Shown piece after piece: positions 8,544 to 15,844 of a DNA stretch of 64,000 nt; position 1 is the stretch's first letter; each line of letters opens with the position of its first letter. The DNA comes from Sphingobacterium haloxyli (GTDB lineage Bacteria; Bacteroidota; Bacteroidia; Sphingobacteriales; Sphingobacteriaceae). The DNA lies in NCBI RefSeq assembly GCF_002980525.1, contig NZ_PVBQ01000001.1:124001-188000 (forward strand). The letters run 5' to 3'. The notes below the pieces were generated by a model that had not been told where the DNA came from, did no database searches, and saw only the letters and a list, made by a program, of their open reading frames with translations. A program made the position numbers and the translations under genes.

Positions 8544-9332
8544 ATGAAGAAGATTTACACGCTTATCGCGTTTTTCATCTGTAGCACATGCCTGGCTATC
8601 GGACAGACTTTACCATACCTCCCACAGCCTACATACCAAGCGGGCGAGAAATTGACTTACAAATTAAAATACGGCATTTTGTCCGTTGCTACCGGCACCT
8701 TAAAGGTGGAAAAATCAAAGTTGCGCTTCAGCAACCCTAACGCCTTCCACCTATCAGCTTTCGGTCAGACCTCCGGAATATTCGCGGTTTACAAAGTACG
8801 AAATAAGTACGATTCTTATATCGACGGCGATACCTATCTACCGTATCTCTATATAGAAGATATACATGAAGGAAGCTATACGCGTGAGGAATATGCCACT
8901 TTTGATCACCGGAATAAAAAAGTTTCGGGCAAGAAGGGTACCTTCACCAGCCCGACATCACAATTTTTTGATTTGTTATCAGCCTATTACTTTTCTCGTA
9001 ACCTAGATCTTTCGTCTCTAAAAAAAGGCGATTCATTTAAAATCACCTATTTCCTGAACGATGAGGTCGCTCAATTAGGGGTTAAATATATCGGTATCGA
9101 AAAAATCAAAACGGCGCTGGGAGAGCTGGAGTGTATTAAATTCAGTCCAGAAATTACGCCCGGCCGTATTTTTAGAAAGGACAGCCAGCTTTTCCTATGG
9201 GTCACCAACGACGGTAACCGTATTCCGGTAAAGGCACAGGTAGAGATTTTGGTAGGCAGCGTAACGATGGAGTTAATTAGTGCAAAAGGATTAAAACACA
9301 CGCTGGGAAAACGCGTTAGTTATTCAAAGTAA
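8544..9332 (+). CDS. DUF3108 domain-containing secreted protein
   Basis: A 262-residue protein with a Sec signal peptide (MKKIYTLIAFFICSTCLAIG) and a DUF3108 beta-rich domain: YQAGEKLTYKLKYGILSVATGTL near the N-terminus, KGTFTSPTSQFFDLLSAYYF in the middle and RIPVKAQVEILVGSV near the end. Members are thought to be periplasmic or outer-membrane associated; their role is not established. A longer frame opens at 8466 inside the DUF2480 gene, but the ATG at 8544 gives the signal peptide directly and avoids the overlap. The DUF3109 gene follows 5 bp later. Confidence 0.83.
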   Translation: MKKIYTLIAFFICSTCLAIGQTLPYLPQPTYQAGEKLTYKLKYGILSVATGTLKVEKSKLRFSNPNAFHLSAFGQTSGIFAVYKVRNKYDSYIDGDTYLPYLYIEDIHEGSYTREEYATFDHRNKKVSGKKGTFTSPTSQFFDLLSAYYFSRNLDLSSLKKGDSFKITYFLNDEVAQLGVKYIGIEKIKTALGELECIKFSPEITPGRIFRKDSQLFLWVTNDGNRIPVKAQVEILVGSVTMELISAKGLKHTLGKRVSYSK

Positions 9333-9337
9333 ACAAC

Positions 9338-9901
9338 ATGATTGAAGTAGGCAACGTATTGGTGCATGAGGATATCATCAAGAATGACTTCGTTTGTAAT
9401 TTAAACAAATGTAAAGGCATCTGCTGTGTAGAGGGCGACTCGGGAGCACCTCTAAACGAACAAGAAATTGAGATTCTTCAGGATATTTATCCAAATGTCA
9501 AACCTTATATGACCGAAAAGGGTATCCAGGCTATCGAAGAACAAGGCACACACGTCATTGATGCAGACGGAGACCTAACCACTACTTGCGTGGATGGCAA
9601 TAAAGAATGTGCCTATGTCACCTGGGATAATGGTATTACGAAATGTGCAATTGAAACAGCCTACGAACAGGGTAAAATCGCGTGGAAAAAGCCTATTTCC
9701 TGCCACCTCTACCCTATTCGCACTACGCGTTATCCGGCCTTTGACGTGCTACACTACGACCGTTGGCATATCTGCAGTGATGCATGCACGTTTGGCAAGG
9801 AGCTCGGCATCCCTGTATACAAGTTCGTAAAAGAACCGCTTATCCGTGAATATGGTGAAGAATGGTATAAAGAATTGGAATTAGCTATCGACGCGTTATA
9901 G
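9338..9901 (+). CDS. DUF3109 family cysteine-rich protein
   Basis: A 187-residue protein of the DUF3109 family. Conserved cysteines appear as CNLNKCKGICC (residues 20-30), C in TTTCVDGNKECAY, C in ITKCAIE, SCHLYPIR and CSDACTFG, a layout that suggests a bound metal or Fe-S cluster and is reminiscent of YkgJ-type zinc/iron-chelating proteins. The enzymatic role is unknown. No signal peptide is seen, so it should be cytoplasmic. It starts 5 bp after the DUF3108 gene and is very likely cotranscribed with it. Confidence 0.83.
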   Translation: MIEVGNVLVHEDIIKNDFVCNLNKCKGICCVEGDSGAPLNEQEIEILQDIYPNVKPYMTEKGIQAIEEQGTHVIDADGDLTTTCVDGNKECAYVTWDNGITKCAIETAYEQGKIAWKKPISCHLYPIRTTRYPAFDVLHYDRWHICSDACTFGKELGIPVYKFVKEPLIREYGEEWYKELELAIDAL

Positions 9902-10027
9902 GCTATTTCATTTACTATTTGTCCTTTATCCGCCAAATCGTATACCCTCATTATTTTCTTTCGTATTTGTATCTGCGCTACATGGATATTTCTTATATTT
10001 ATCGCAATTTTAACTGCTTTAAAAGCC

Positions 10028-10043
10028 ATGGTTATATAACCAT
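10028..10043. promoter_or_regulatory. 16 bp perfect palindrome just upstream of the polyprenyl synthetase start
   Basis: ATGGTTATATAACCAT is self-complementary and ends 5 bases before the ATG at 10049. It could be an operator for a dimeric regulator or, in RNA, a small hairpin over the translation start. Its function is not established. Confidence 0.35.
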
Positions 10044-10048
10044 TTTTC

Positions 10049-11020
10049 ATGCTGAAATTAAAAGATATACAAAACCCGATAGCACAAGAGCTAAAAGAAT
10101 TTGAAAGCCGGTTTAAAGAATCGATGCATAGCTCTGTCCCTTTGTTGAATCGCATCACACAATATATCTTAAAACAGAAAGGGAAGCAAATGCGTCCGAT
10201 GTTTGTTTTTCTCTCGGCAGGGTTGTGCGGCAACATCAATGATTCTAGCTATAGAGCAGCCTCATTGGTTGAACTACTGCATACGGCGTCCTTGGTTCAT
10301 GATGATGTAGTGGACAATGCAAATGAACGCCGGGGTTTTTTTTCGGTAAATGCGTTGTGGAAGAATAAAATAGCGGTACTGTTAGGCGACTTTTTGCTTT
10401 CAAAAGGCATGTCTCTTTCTGTTAAGCACAATGAGCTTAACCTATTAAAAGTCATGTCCGATGCTGTAGAAGAGATGACCGAGGGCGAGTTGCTGCAAAT
10501 AGAAAAAGCACGCAAACTCGATATAGAGGAAGAGGTATATTTTGAAGTTATCCGTAAAAAGACGGCATCTCTTATTGCCGCTTGTTGCGCCTGTGGCGCT
10601 TCTTCTGCTAAAGCTCCGCAAGACACGGTTAACCGCTTACATTTGTTCGGAGAAAAAGTAGGCATAGCGTTCCAAATAAAAGATGACCTCTTCGACTTCG
10701 GTTTAGACGATATTGGAAAACCTGTCGGGAATGACATCAAGGAGAAAAAGATGACACTACCACTCATCTACGCGCTCAAAAACACCGATCGTGCAGAGAA
10801 AAGGCGTATCATCAATCTCGTAAAAAACCATAGCGAAAACAAAGATAAGGTCGCCGAAGTTATTACCTTTGTCCGGCGCAACGGAGGTTTGGACTATTCA
10901 AAAGAGAAAATGTTACAATATCAACAAGAGGCCTTCGATATATTAGCAGCATTTCCTAACAATACATATAAGGACGCGCTAGAACAATTGGTCAGATTTA
11001 CAACAGAAAGAAATAAATAG
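10049..11020 (+). CDS. trans-isoprenyl diphosphate synthase (polyprenyl synthetase)
   Basis: A 323-residue soluble enzyme that condenses isopentenyl diphosphate onto an allylic diphosphate to make a long-chain isoprenyl diphosphate, probably the side chain of menaquinone. Seen: KGKQMRP near residue 44, the first Asp-rich motif DDVVD at 85-89 with the following ERRG, and the second motif QIKDDLFDFGLDD with DIKEKKMTLPLIYAL. These residues bind the Mg-diphosphate groups. Product length cannot be read with certainty, but the octaprenyl-type subgroup is likely for Bacteroidota. The TerC gene starts 9 bp downstream. Confidence 0.88.
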   Translation: MLKLKDIQNPIAQELKEFESRFKESMHSSVPLLNRITQYILKQKGKQMRPMFVFLSAGLCGNINDSSYRAASLVELLHTASLVHDDVVDNANERRGFFSVNALWKNKIAVLLGDFLLSKGMSLSVKHNELNLLKVMSDAVEEMTEGELLQIEKARKLDIEEEVYFEVIRKKTASLIAACCACGASSAKAPQDTVNRLHLFGEKVGIAFQIKDDLFDFGLDDIGKPVGNDIKEKKMTLPLIYALKNTDRAEKRRIINLVKNHSENKDKVAEVITFVRRNGGLDYSKEKMLQYQQEAFDILAAFPNNTYKDALEQLVRFTTERNK

Positions 11021-11029
11021 AATCACATT

Positions 11030-12076
11030 ATGAGCCACGAACTGTTATTTTTTGGAGGGTTTATTATATTCATCGTCCTCATGCTCGCAATCGACTTGGG
11101 ATTATTCTCCAAGAGTGACAAGCCCGTATCATTCAAAGCCGCTGCTATCATGAGTGCAATCTGGGTTTTCTTTGCGCTTGCATTTGGTTTGGTATTGTAC
11201 GTCTGGGGAAACGAGCTCCATAATGTTCATGATTTTGCAGCACTTAAAGAAGTCATTGCAAAGCATTATCATAATATCCGCATCAATGAGAACGATTTAG
11301 CAGCGAGTATTCAACTGTATAACAAGACATTGACCATAGAATACCTCACGGGTTATGTCGTGGAATATGCCTTATCAGTAGATAACATCTTTGTTATGGT
11401 ACTTCTGTTTTCTTCCTTTGGCATTCCAGAGAAATACTATCATAAAGTGTTGGTATGGGGAATTATTGGGGCTATCGTTCTTCGTTGTATATTCATCTTC
11501 GTTGGAGCAGCATTGATTGCAAAATTCGGGTGGATACTCTATGTCTTCGGGGCTTTCTTGGTGTATACAGGGATCACGATGTACATCAATCGCAACAAAG
11601 AGGAGGAAGTTGATCCCCAAAACCATCCCGTGGTAAGGTTTGCATCCAAATATTTTAAGGTTACACCTCGATTGGATGGTGGCCGTTTCTTTATTGTAGA
11701 AAACGGCGTGAGGTATGTTACCCCCTTGTTTTTGGTATTATTAGTTATCGAATTCACAGACTTGATTTTTGCCGTAGACTCTATTCCGGCTATCTTTTCG
11801 GTGACGAAGGATCCTTATATCGTTTTCTTTTCCAATATCTTCGCCATTTTGGGATTGCGCTCTATGTTCTTTCTTTTGGTGAATATTATCGACAAGTTCC
11901 ATTACCTGAAAGTCGGTTTGGCATTTCTATTGATTTTCATCGGAGCAAAAATGTTGTTGCATAGTTGGTTGGAAGAATTCGGTTTCCAAACGGTGCACTC
12001 CTTGATTATTATTATATCTATTCTGGCGATTAGTATCGTGGCATCGTTGGTGTTTCCGAAGGAAAAAGAGGTTTAG
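11030..12076 (+). CDS. TerC/Alx family membrane protein
   Basis: A 348-residue polytopic membrane protein with about eight or nine transmembrane segments. The family landmarks EYALSVDNIFVMVLLFSSFGIP and EFTDLIFAVDSIPAIFSVTKDP each carry the intramembrane acidic residues of TerC/Alx proteins. Alx and related proteins have been linked to manganese export and pH response, and the TerC name comes from tellurite resistance loci, but no ter operon is present here. It follows the polyprenyl synthetase by 9 bp. Repeat copy A begins a few bases after its stop, and any transcript reading through would include the repeat. Confidence 0.86.
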   Translation: MSHELLFFGGFIIFIVLMLAIDLGLFSKSDKPVSFKAAAIMSAIWVFFALAFGLVLYVWGNELHNVHDFAALKEVIAKHYHNIRINENDLAASIQLYNKTLTIEYLTGYVVEYALSVDNIFVMVLLFSSFGIPEKYYHKVLVWGIIGAIVLRCIFIFVGAALIAKFGWILYVFGAFLVYTGITMYINRNKEEEVDPQNHPVVRFASKYFKVTPRLDGGRFFIVENGVRYVTPLFLVLLVIEFTDLIFAVDSIPAIFSVTKDPYIVFFSNIFAILGLRSMFFLLVNIIDKFHYLKVGLAFLLIFIGAKMLLHSWLEEFGFQTVHSLIIIISILAISIVASLVFPKEKEV

Positions 12077-12082
12077 TCTCTT

Positions 12083-12442
12083 CATTTTTTTGTCTTGACA
12101 CAAAAAAACGAAGCAAAAAAAAGTCAAGACTTGCATTGTTCCACTACCTTTACTGGTCTATTCCTAAACAGAATGGAACTCGCTGTCGCTCAGACAACAT
12201 TCTGTTTTTAACGGAATAGCCTGCGTAAAGCTGCCCGCGGAACAATGCTAGGTCGATTTAGTGCACGTTAAAGCTATTTATTATGATCCACTTTTATTTA
12301 CGCACTTGCACTATCCCCTCTTTAACTCCCAATGTCGCATCCGGATGTTTGAGGTATGTAGAAACTCATCCTTAGCACTATCCATCATCTCAAAGATTTG
12401 AAGCGACGAGCTTTTTGGTTCTTTTTCGCGGAGAAAAAGAAC
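12083..12442 (+). repeat. structured intergenic repeat, copy A
   Basis: A full-length copy of about 360 bp filling the gap between terC (+) and the FAD-oxidoreductase-like gene (-). Four nested or serial stems are seen: GTCTTGAC/GTCAAGAC (12092-12099 with 12123-12130); GCATTGTTCC/GGAACAATGC (12133-12142 with 12239-12248), which encloses a long hairpin, CTATTCC/GGAATAG plus AAACAGAATG/CATTCTGTTT (12158-12175 with 12199-12219); a large hairpin with arms 12334-12353 and 12389-12407 carrying the loop motifs TGTAGAAA and CACTATCC; and a terminal A/T hairpin GTTCTTTTT/AAAAAGAAC (12418-12442). Short reading frames through it are not conserved between copies. Confidence 0.85.
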
Positions 12443-12450
12443 AATGAAAT

Positions 12451-13728
12451 TTAATTAATAAAATCTCCTTGTTGATCCACAGCTTTAACGTAAGGGTTAG
12501 CATACCTATCCATAATAACAGCAAATTGATAGCGGCTGACATAGCCTTCTTCGTCAAAACTACCTTCAAATTTTAACTTTGACGACCACTCTTTCGCTAT
12601 CTGCTGGTCCACTTCATCCCCACGTAGCCCTACAAATTTAATTAGGGACAGGAAATCTCTCCATTGAAAATAATCACCTGTGTTATCCAAAAACCACAAT
12701 TGACTTCTAGAATACAACCGGTCAAAAATAGGTTCTACTTCATCAAAACTTACGTGTTCATCTTTTTGGAAACGAAAGCCATCATCTTTATGTAGATTTG
12801 GTAATACGCCAGCTAACCCAAATCGTTGTAAAGCGTAAAAGTGCACATCGTTGATGGCAACATCTTGATAAGGTAAAATTCGGGCGTTATAGGTCATTAA
12901 CTCTGTCTGCAATTTCCGTACATCCACCTTATCTGCAGAAGTCTTGAAAAAAGCCAAATAAGCTGCCGTTGCGCCAACAGCTTGTCCCACCGCAGCCCGC
13001 AAGGGACTTAACGCTATATTCTCATCCAGCAGTTCCGACACTCCTCGAAAATTAAAAAAGCCGTCTTTTTCTCCCCCTAGAATATTCGACAGTCGCGCGC
13101 CATATAATGCATCACCGATTTGGCCCCCTGCCACTAATGTACGCACCTGTGCCAAAGTCAACGCATCAAGCGGTTGTATCGGTTCGACATCGCCAGTCCA
13201 CGTTATATCCGCTAATCCTGATAGCTTTTGGTTTTGGGATGCGTCTACCACACATCTTACTACATATTTGTGTTTACTGGACAATTGAATTTCCCAATCT
13301 CGTTTTCTCCGTTTAACTGATAACACATCTTCTCCTCTCAAAACCGTTAACTGCGGTAGCTTTCGCAACACCTTCTCTACAGCATTCTGAAATAGCCGAG
13401 GGTTCATCTCCCATTTGACAATCTTCGCCAATGAATCATCTGGAGACTTTGCAAGCGCCATTTCCATCAATAGTTCCATCCAAATCCCGCCATCTGTGTG
13501 CGGCATAGTTTCTATTTGTACTTCCTCCGTGGAAAACTCAGGCAGCAGTTGTTCTCCTTCCATTAGCCATATCGTTGGAACGCTGGATTTGGCGCTCTGT
13601 ACAGCCACCGAGAATGCTAAAAGATCCGATCCGTATACAATAACTTGGGGTTTCTTTACTTTTTGTCCGAAACAAGGTTGTAAGATAATAATCAGTATAA
13701 GAAAGATCGTGCTGGATATATGTTTCAT
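12451..13728 (-). CDS. secreted FAD-dependent-oxidoreductase-like protein with degenerate dinucleotide motif
   Basis: A 425-residue protein with a signal peptide (to about residue 21, PCFGQ). The rest resembles the FAD-dependent oxidoreductase family found as secreted proteins in Bacteroidota: a first beta-alpha-beta unit (VIVYGSDLLAFSVAVQSAK), VVDASQNQKLSGL, and a C-terminal part with LSPLRAAVGQAVGATAAYLA that looks like the second FAD contact region. The usual GxGxxG is replaced by GSDLLA, so FAD binding is in doubt. It is flanked on both sides by directly repeated copies of the structured intergenic repeat and is otherwise alone on this strand, which suggests a monocistronic, possibly recombinationally acquired or shuffled gene. 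Confidence 0.62.
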   Translation of the reverse strand: MKHISSTIFLILIIILQPCFGQKVKKPQVIVYGSDLLAFSVAVQSAKSSVPTIWLMEGEQLLPEFSTEEVQIETMPHTDGGIWMELLMEMALAKSPDDSLAKIVKWEMNPRLFQNAVEKVLRKLPQLTVLRGEDVLSVKRRKRDWEIQLSSKHKYVVRCVVDASQNQKLSGLADITWTGDVEPIQPLDALTLAQVRTLVAGGQIGDALYGARLSNILGGEKDGFFNFRGVSELLDENIALSPLRAAVGQAVGATAAYLAFFKTSADKVDVRKLQTELMTYNARILPYQDVAINDVHFYALQRFGLAGVLPNLHKDDGFRFQKDEHVSFDEVEPIFDRLYSRSQLWFLDNTGDYFQWRDFLSLIKFVGLRGDEVDQQIAKEWSSKLKFEGSFDEEGYVSRYQFAVIMDRYANPYVKAVDQQGDFIN

Positions 13729-13750
13729 ATTCGAAAATACAGAAATTTTG

Positions 13751-14108
13751 TCTTTCTTTTTTTCTTGACAAAAAAAGAAACAAAAAAGTCAAGGCTTAAT
13801 ATGGTTTTGCTATTTTCCTTTGTTTATTCCTAAACAAAATAAAACTCGCTTCGCTCAAACATTATTTTGTTTTGAACGGAATAACCTTCAGAAAAATAAC
13901 CGCAAAACAATATAAGGCCGTTTTAATCCGCGTTACGGCTATTCATTAATTCTCCACTTTTATTTACGCATTGCGCTATCCCCTCCTTAACTCTTAATGT
14001 CGCATCCGGATGTTTGAGGTATGTAGAAATTCATTCTTAGTACTATCCATTATCTCAAATATCCGAAGCGACGATTTTTTTGGTTCTTTTTTGAGGGAAA
14101 AAAGAACT
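13751..14108 (+). repeat. structured intergenic repeat, copy B
   Basis: A full-length copy in the same orientation as copy A, between the FAD-oxidoreductase-like gene (-) and glnS (+). The stems are kept with changed bases: CTTGAC/GTCAAG at the left end; TTATTCC/GGAATAA and AAACAAAAT/ATTTTGTTT in the second hairpin; a large hairpin with arms 13999-14018 and 14054-14072; and GTTCTTTTTT/AAAAAAGAAC at the right end. Its right end lies 22 bases before the glnS start, so it would occupy the glnS upstream region. Confidence 0.85.
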
Positions 14109-14118
14109 TAAAAAAGTT

Positions 14119-14126
14119 AACTTTGT
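14119..14126 (+). promoter_or_regulatory. candidate -7 element of glnS
   Basis: TAACTTTG matches TAnnTTTG and ends 4 bases before the glnS ATG (14131), so transcription would begin at or next to the start codon. The nearest TTTG lies 25 bp upstream inside repeat copy B, which is longer than the usual 19-21 bp spacing. Confidence 0.4.
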
Positions 14127-14130
14127 AGTT

Positions 14131-15801
14131 ATGTTAAACGAAGAAAAACCACTGAATTTTATAGAGGAGATTGTCGAAGAGGATCTCCGCAAAGGCAAAC
14201 ATGACGGACGTGTTTTGACACGTTTTCCGCCCGAGCCTAATGGTTATCTCCATATCGGTCACGCAAAGTCCATCTGTTTAAACTTTGGACTTGCTCAGAA
14301 GTATAATGGGAGAACCAACCTGCGTTTCGATGACACTAACCCCGTGACAGAAGATACGGAATATGTGGACAGCATCAAACAGGATATTCAGTGGTTAGGT
14401 TTTCAATGGGCCGAAGAGCTATATACTTCCGACTATTTCGAGACATTGTATACATATGCTGTTGATCTGATAAAAAAAGGACTCGCTTATGTAGACGATA
14501 GTACATCCGAACAGATTGCTGCTTCGAAAGGTACGCCGACAGAACCCGGGGTGCCGACTCCATATCGTGACCGCAGCATCGAGGAAAACCTCACGCTTTT
14601 CCAAGAAATGCGCGACGGTAAATATAAAGACGGGGAGAAGGTTCTCCGCGCAAAAATAGATTTGGCAAGTCCAAATATGCATTTACGGGACCCGCTGTTG
14701 TATCGTATTAAACATGCGAACCATCACCGTACTGGTGACAAATGGTGTATATATCCTATGTACGATTTTGCCCATGGTCAGTCAGATTCCATTGAGGAAG
14801 TTACGCATTCTATTTGTACATTGGAGTTTATTCCACATCGCCCGTTATATGATTGGCTTATTGAAAAACTAGAAATTTTTCCCTCCAAACAATATGAATT
14901 TGCCCGTTTAAACATGACTTATACCGTGATGAGTAAACGCAAATTATTGCAATTGGTCAAAGAAAAATATGTAGAAAGCTGGGATGATCCCCGTATGCCT
15001 ACTATTTCGGGTTTAAGACGCCGTGGATATACACCTGGTTCCATCCGTAATTTCGCTGAACGAATCGGCGTACAAAAGCGGGAAAACATGATTGATGTTG
15101 GCTTATTGGAGTTCTGCATCCGGGAAGATCTTAATGCTACCGCTTGGCGACGGATGGCGGTACTGAATCCGATAAAGCTCGTTATTACCAATTATCCAGA
15201 TGGACAAACCGAAGAATTAATCGGGGAAAACAACCCGGAAGTCGAAGGTGGCGAGGGTTCTCGCATCCTTCCGTTTTCCAAGGAGCTCTGGATAGAGCGG
15301 GATGATTTTATGGAAGAACCTCCGAAGAAATTTTTCCGGCTAGGTCCTGGCCTTTCCGTGCGTTTAAAGCATGCATACATCGTACAGTGTCACGACTTTG
15401 TTAAGGACGAAAATGGTAGTGTCACAGAAATACATTGCACCTATGTTCCGAACTCAAAATCGGGCGAGGATACATCGGGACTGAAAGTAAAAGGAACGAT
15501 TCACTGGGTATCAGTAGCGCACGCCCAAGAAGCAGAGGTTAGACTTTACGATCGTTTGTTTAACGAAGAAAACCCTGCCGCCGCAGAAGACTTTAAAGCG
15601 TCTATCAATCCAAATAGCCTGCAAATAGTTAACAAGGCTTATATCGAACCTGATTTAGCAACAGCGGAAGCTGGTAAAGGGTATCAGTTTATTAGATTAG
15701 GCTACTTTAGCTTGGATACCAAATCTACAGCCGCACACTTGGTATTTAACCGTACAGTGACGTTAAAAGATAGCTGGGCCAAAGAGGTAAAGAAGGGATA
15801 A
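14131..15801 (+). CDS. glnS: glutamine--tRNA ligase
   Basis: A 556-residue class I aminoacyl-tRNA synthetase that charges tRNA-Gln with glutamine in the cytoplasm. Seen: [15 protein letters not shown] with HIGH at 41-44, the adjacent LRFDDTNP, the KMSKS-type motif as VMSKR near 266-270, and a C-terminal anticodon-binding beta-barrel region (about 340-545) ending [10 protein letters not shown]. The length agrees with GlnRS from other bacteria. Presence of GlnRS means glutaminylation is direct. The start at 14131 agrees with the family N-terminus ([12 protein letters not shown]). It is followed by a bidirectional terminator and then by a convergent gene. Confidence 0.96.
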   Translation: MLNEEKPLNFIEEIVEEDLRKGKHDGRVLTRFPPEPNGYLHIGHAKSICLNFGLAQKYNGRTNLRFDDTNPVTEDTEYVDSIKQDIQWLGFQWAEELYTSDYFETLYTYAVDLIKKGLAYVDDSTSEQIAASKGTPTEPGVPTPYRDRSIEENLTLFQEMRDGKYKDGEKVLRAKIDLASPNMHLRDPLLYRIKHANHHRTGDKWCIYPMYDFAHGQSDSIEEVTHSICTLEFIPHRPLYDWLIEKLEIFPSKQYEFARLNMTYTVMSKRKLLQLVKEKYVESWDDPRMPTISGLRRRGYTPGSIRNFAERIGVQKRENMIDVGLLEFCIREDLNATAWRRMAVLNPIKLVITNYPDGQTEELIGENNPEVEGGEGSRILPFSKELWIERDDFMEEPPKKFFRLGPGLSVRLKHAYIVQCHDFVKDENGSVTEIHCTYVPNSKSGEDTSGLKVKGTIHWVSVAHAQEAEVRLYDRLFNEENPAAAEDFKASINPNSLQIVNKAYIEPDLATAEAGKGYQFIRLGYFSLDTKSTAAHLVFNRTVTLKDSWAKEVKKG

Positions 15802-15805
15802 CAAA

Positions 15806-15841
15806 AATAGCTAGGGGACAGCTTTTCATCTCCTAGCTATT
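15806..15841. terminator. bidirectional terminator between glnS and the DUF2723 gene
   Basis: A 13 bp stem with one G-T wobble: 15806-15818 (AATAGCTAGGGGA) pairs with 15829-15841 (TCTCCTAGCTATT), with a 10-base loop. It lies 4 bp after the glnS stop and 3 bp from the end of the convergent gene, so it can serve both. Confidence 0.82.
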
Positions 15842-15844
15842 CTG

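Noticed and set aside
11927..12136. Minus-strand frame of 69 codons covering the end of terC and the left end of repeat copy A
   Set aside because: It is a shadow of terC plus low-complexity repeat sequence. Comparable frames at 13538-13792 and 20871-21095 differ in sequence and arise from the repeat ends.
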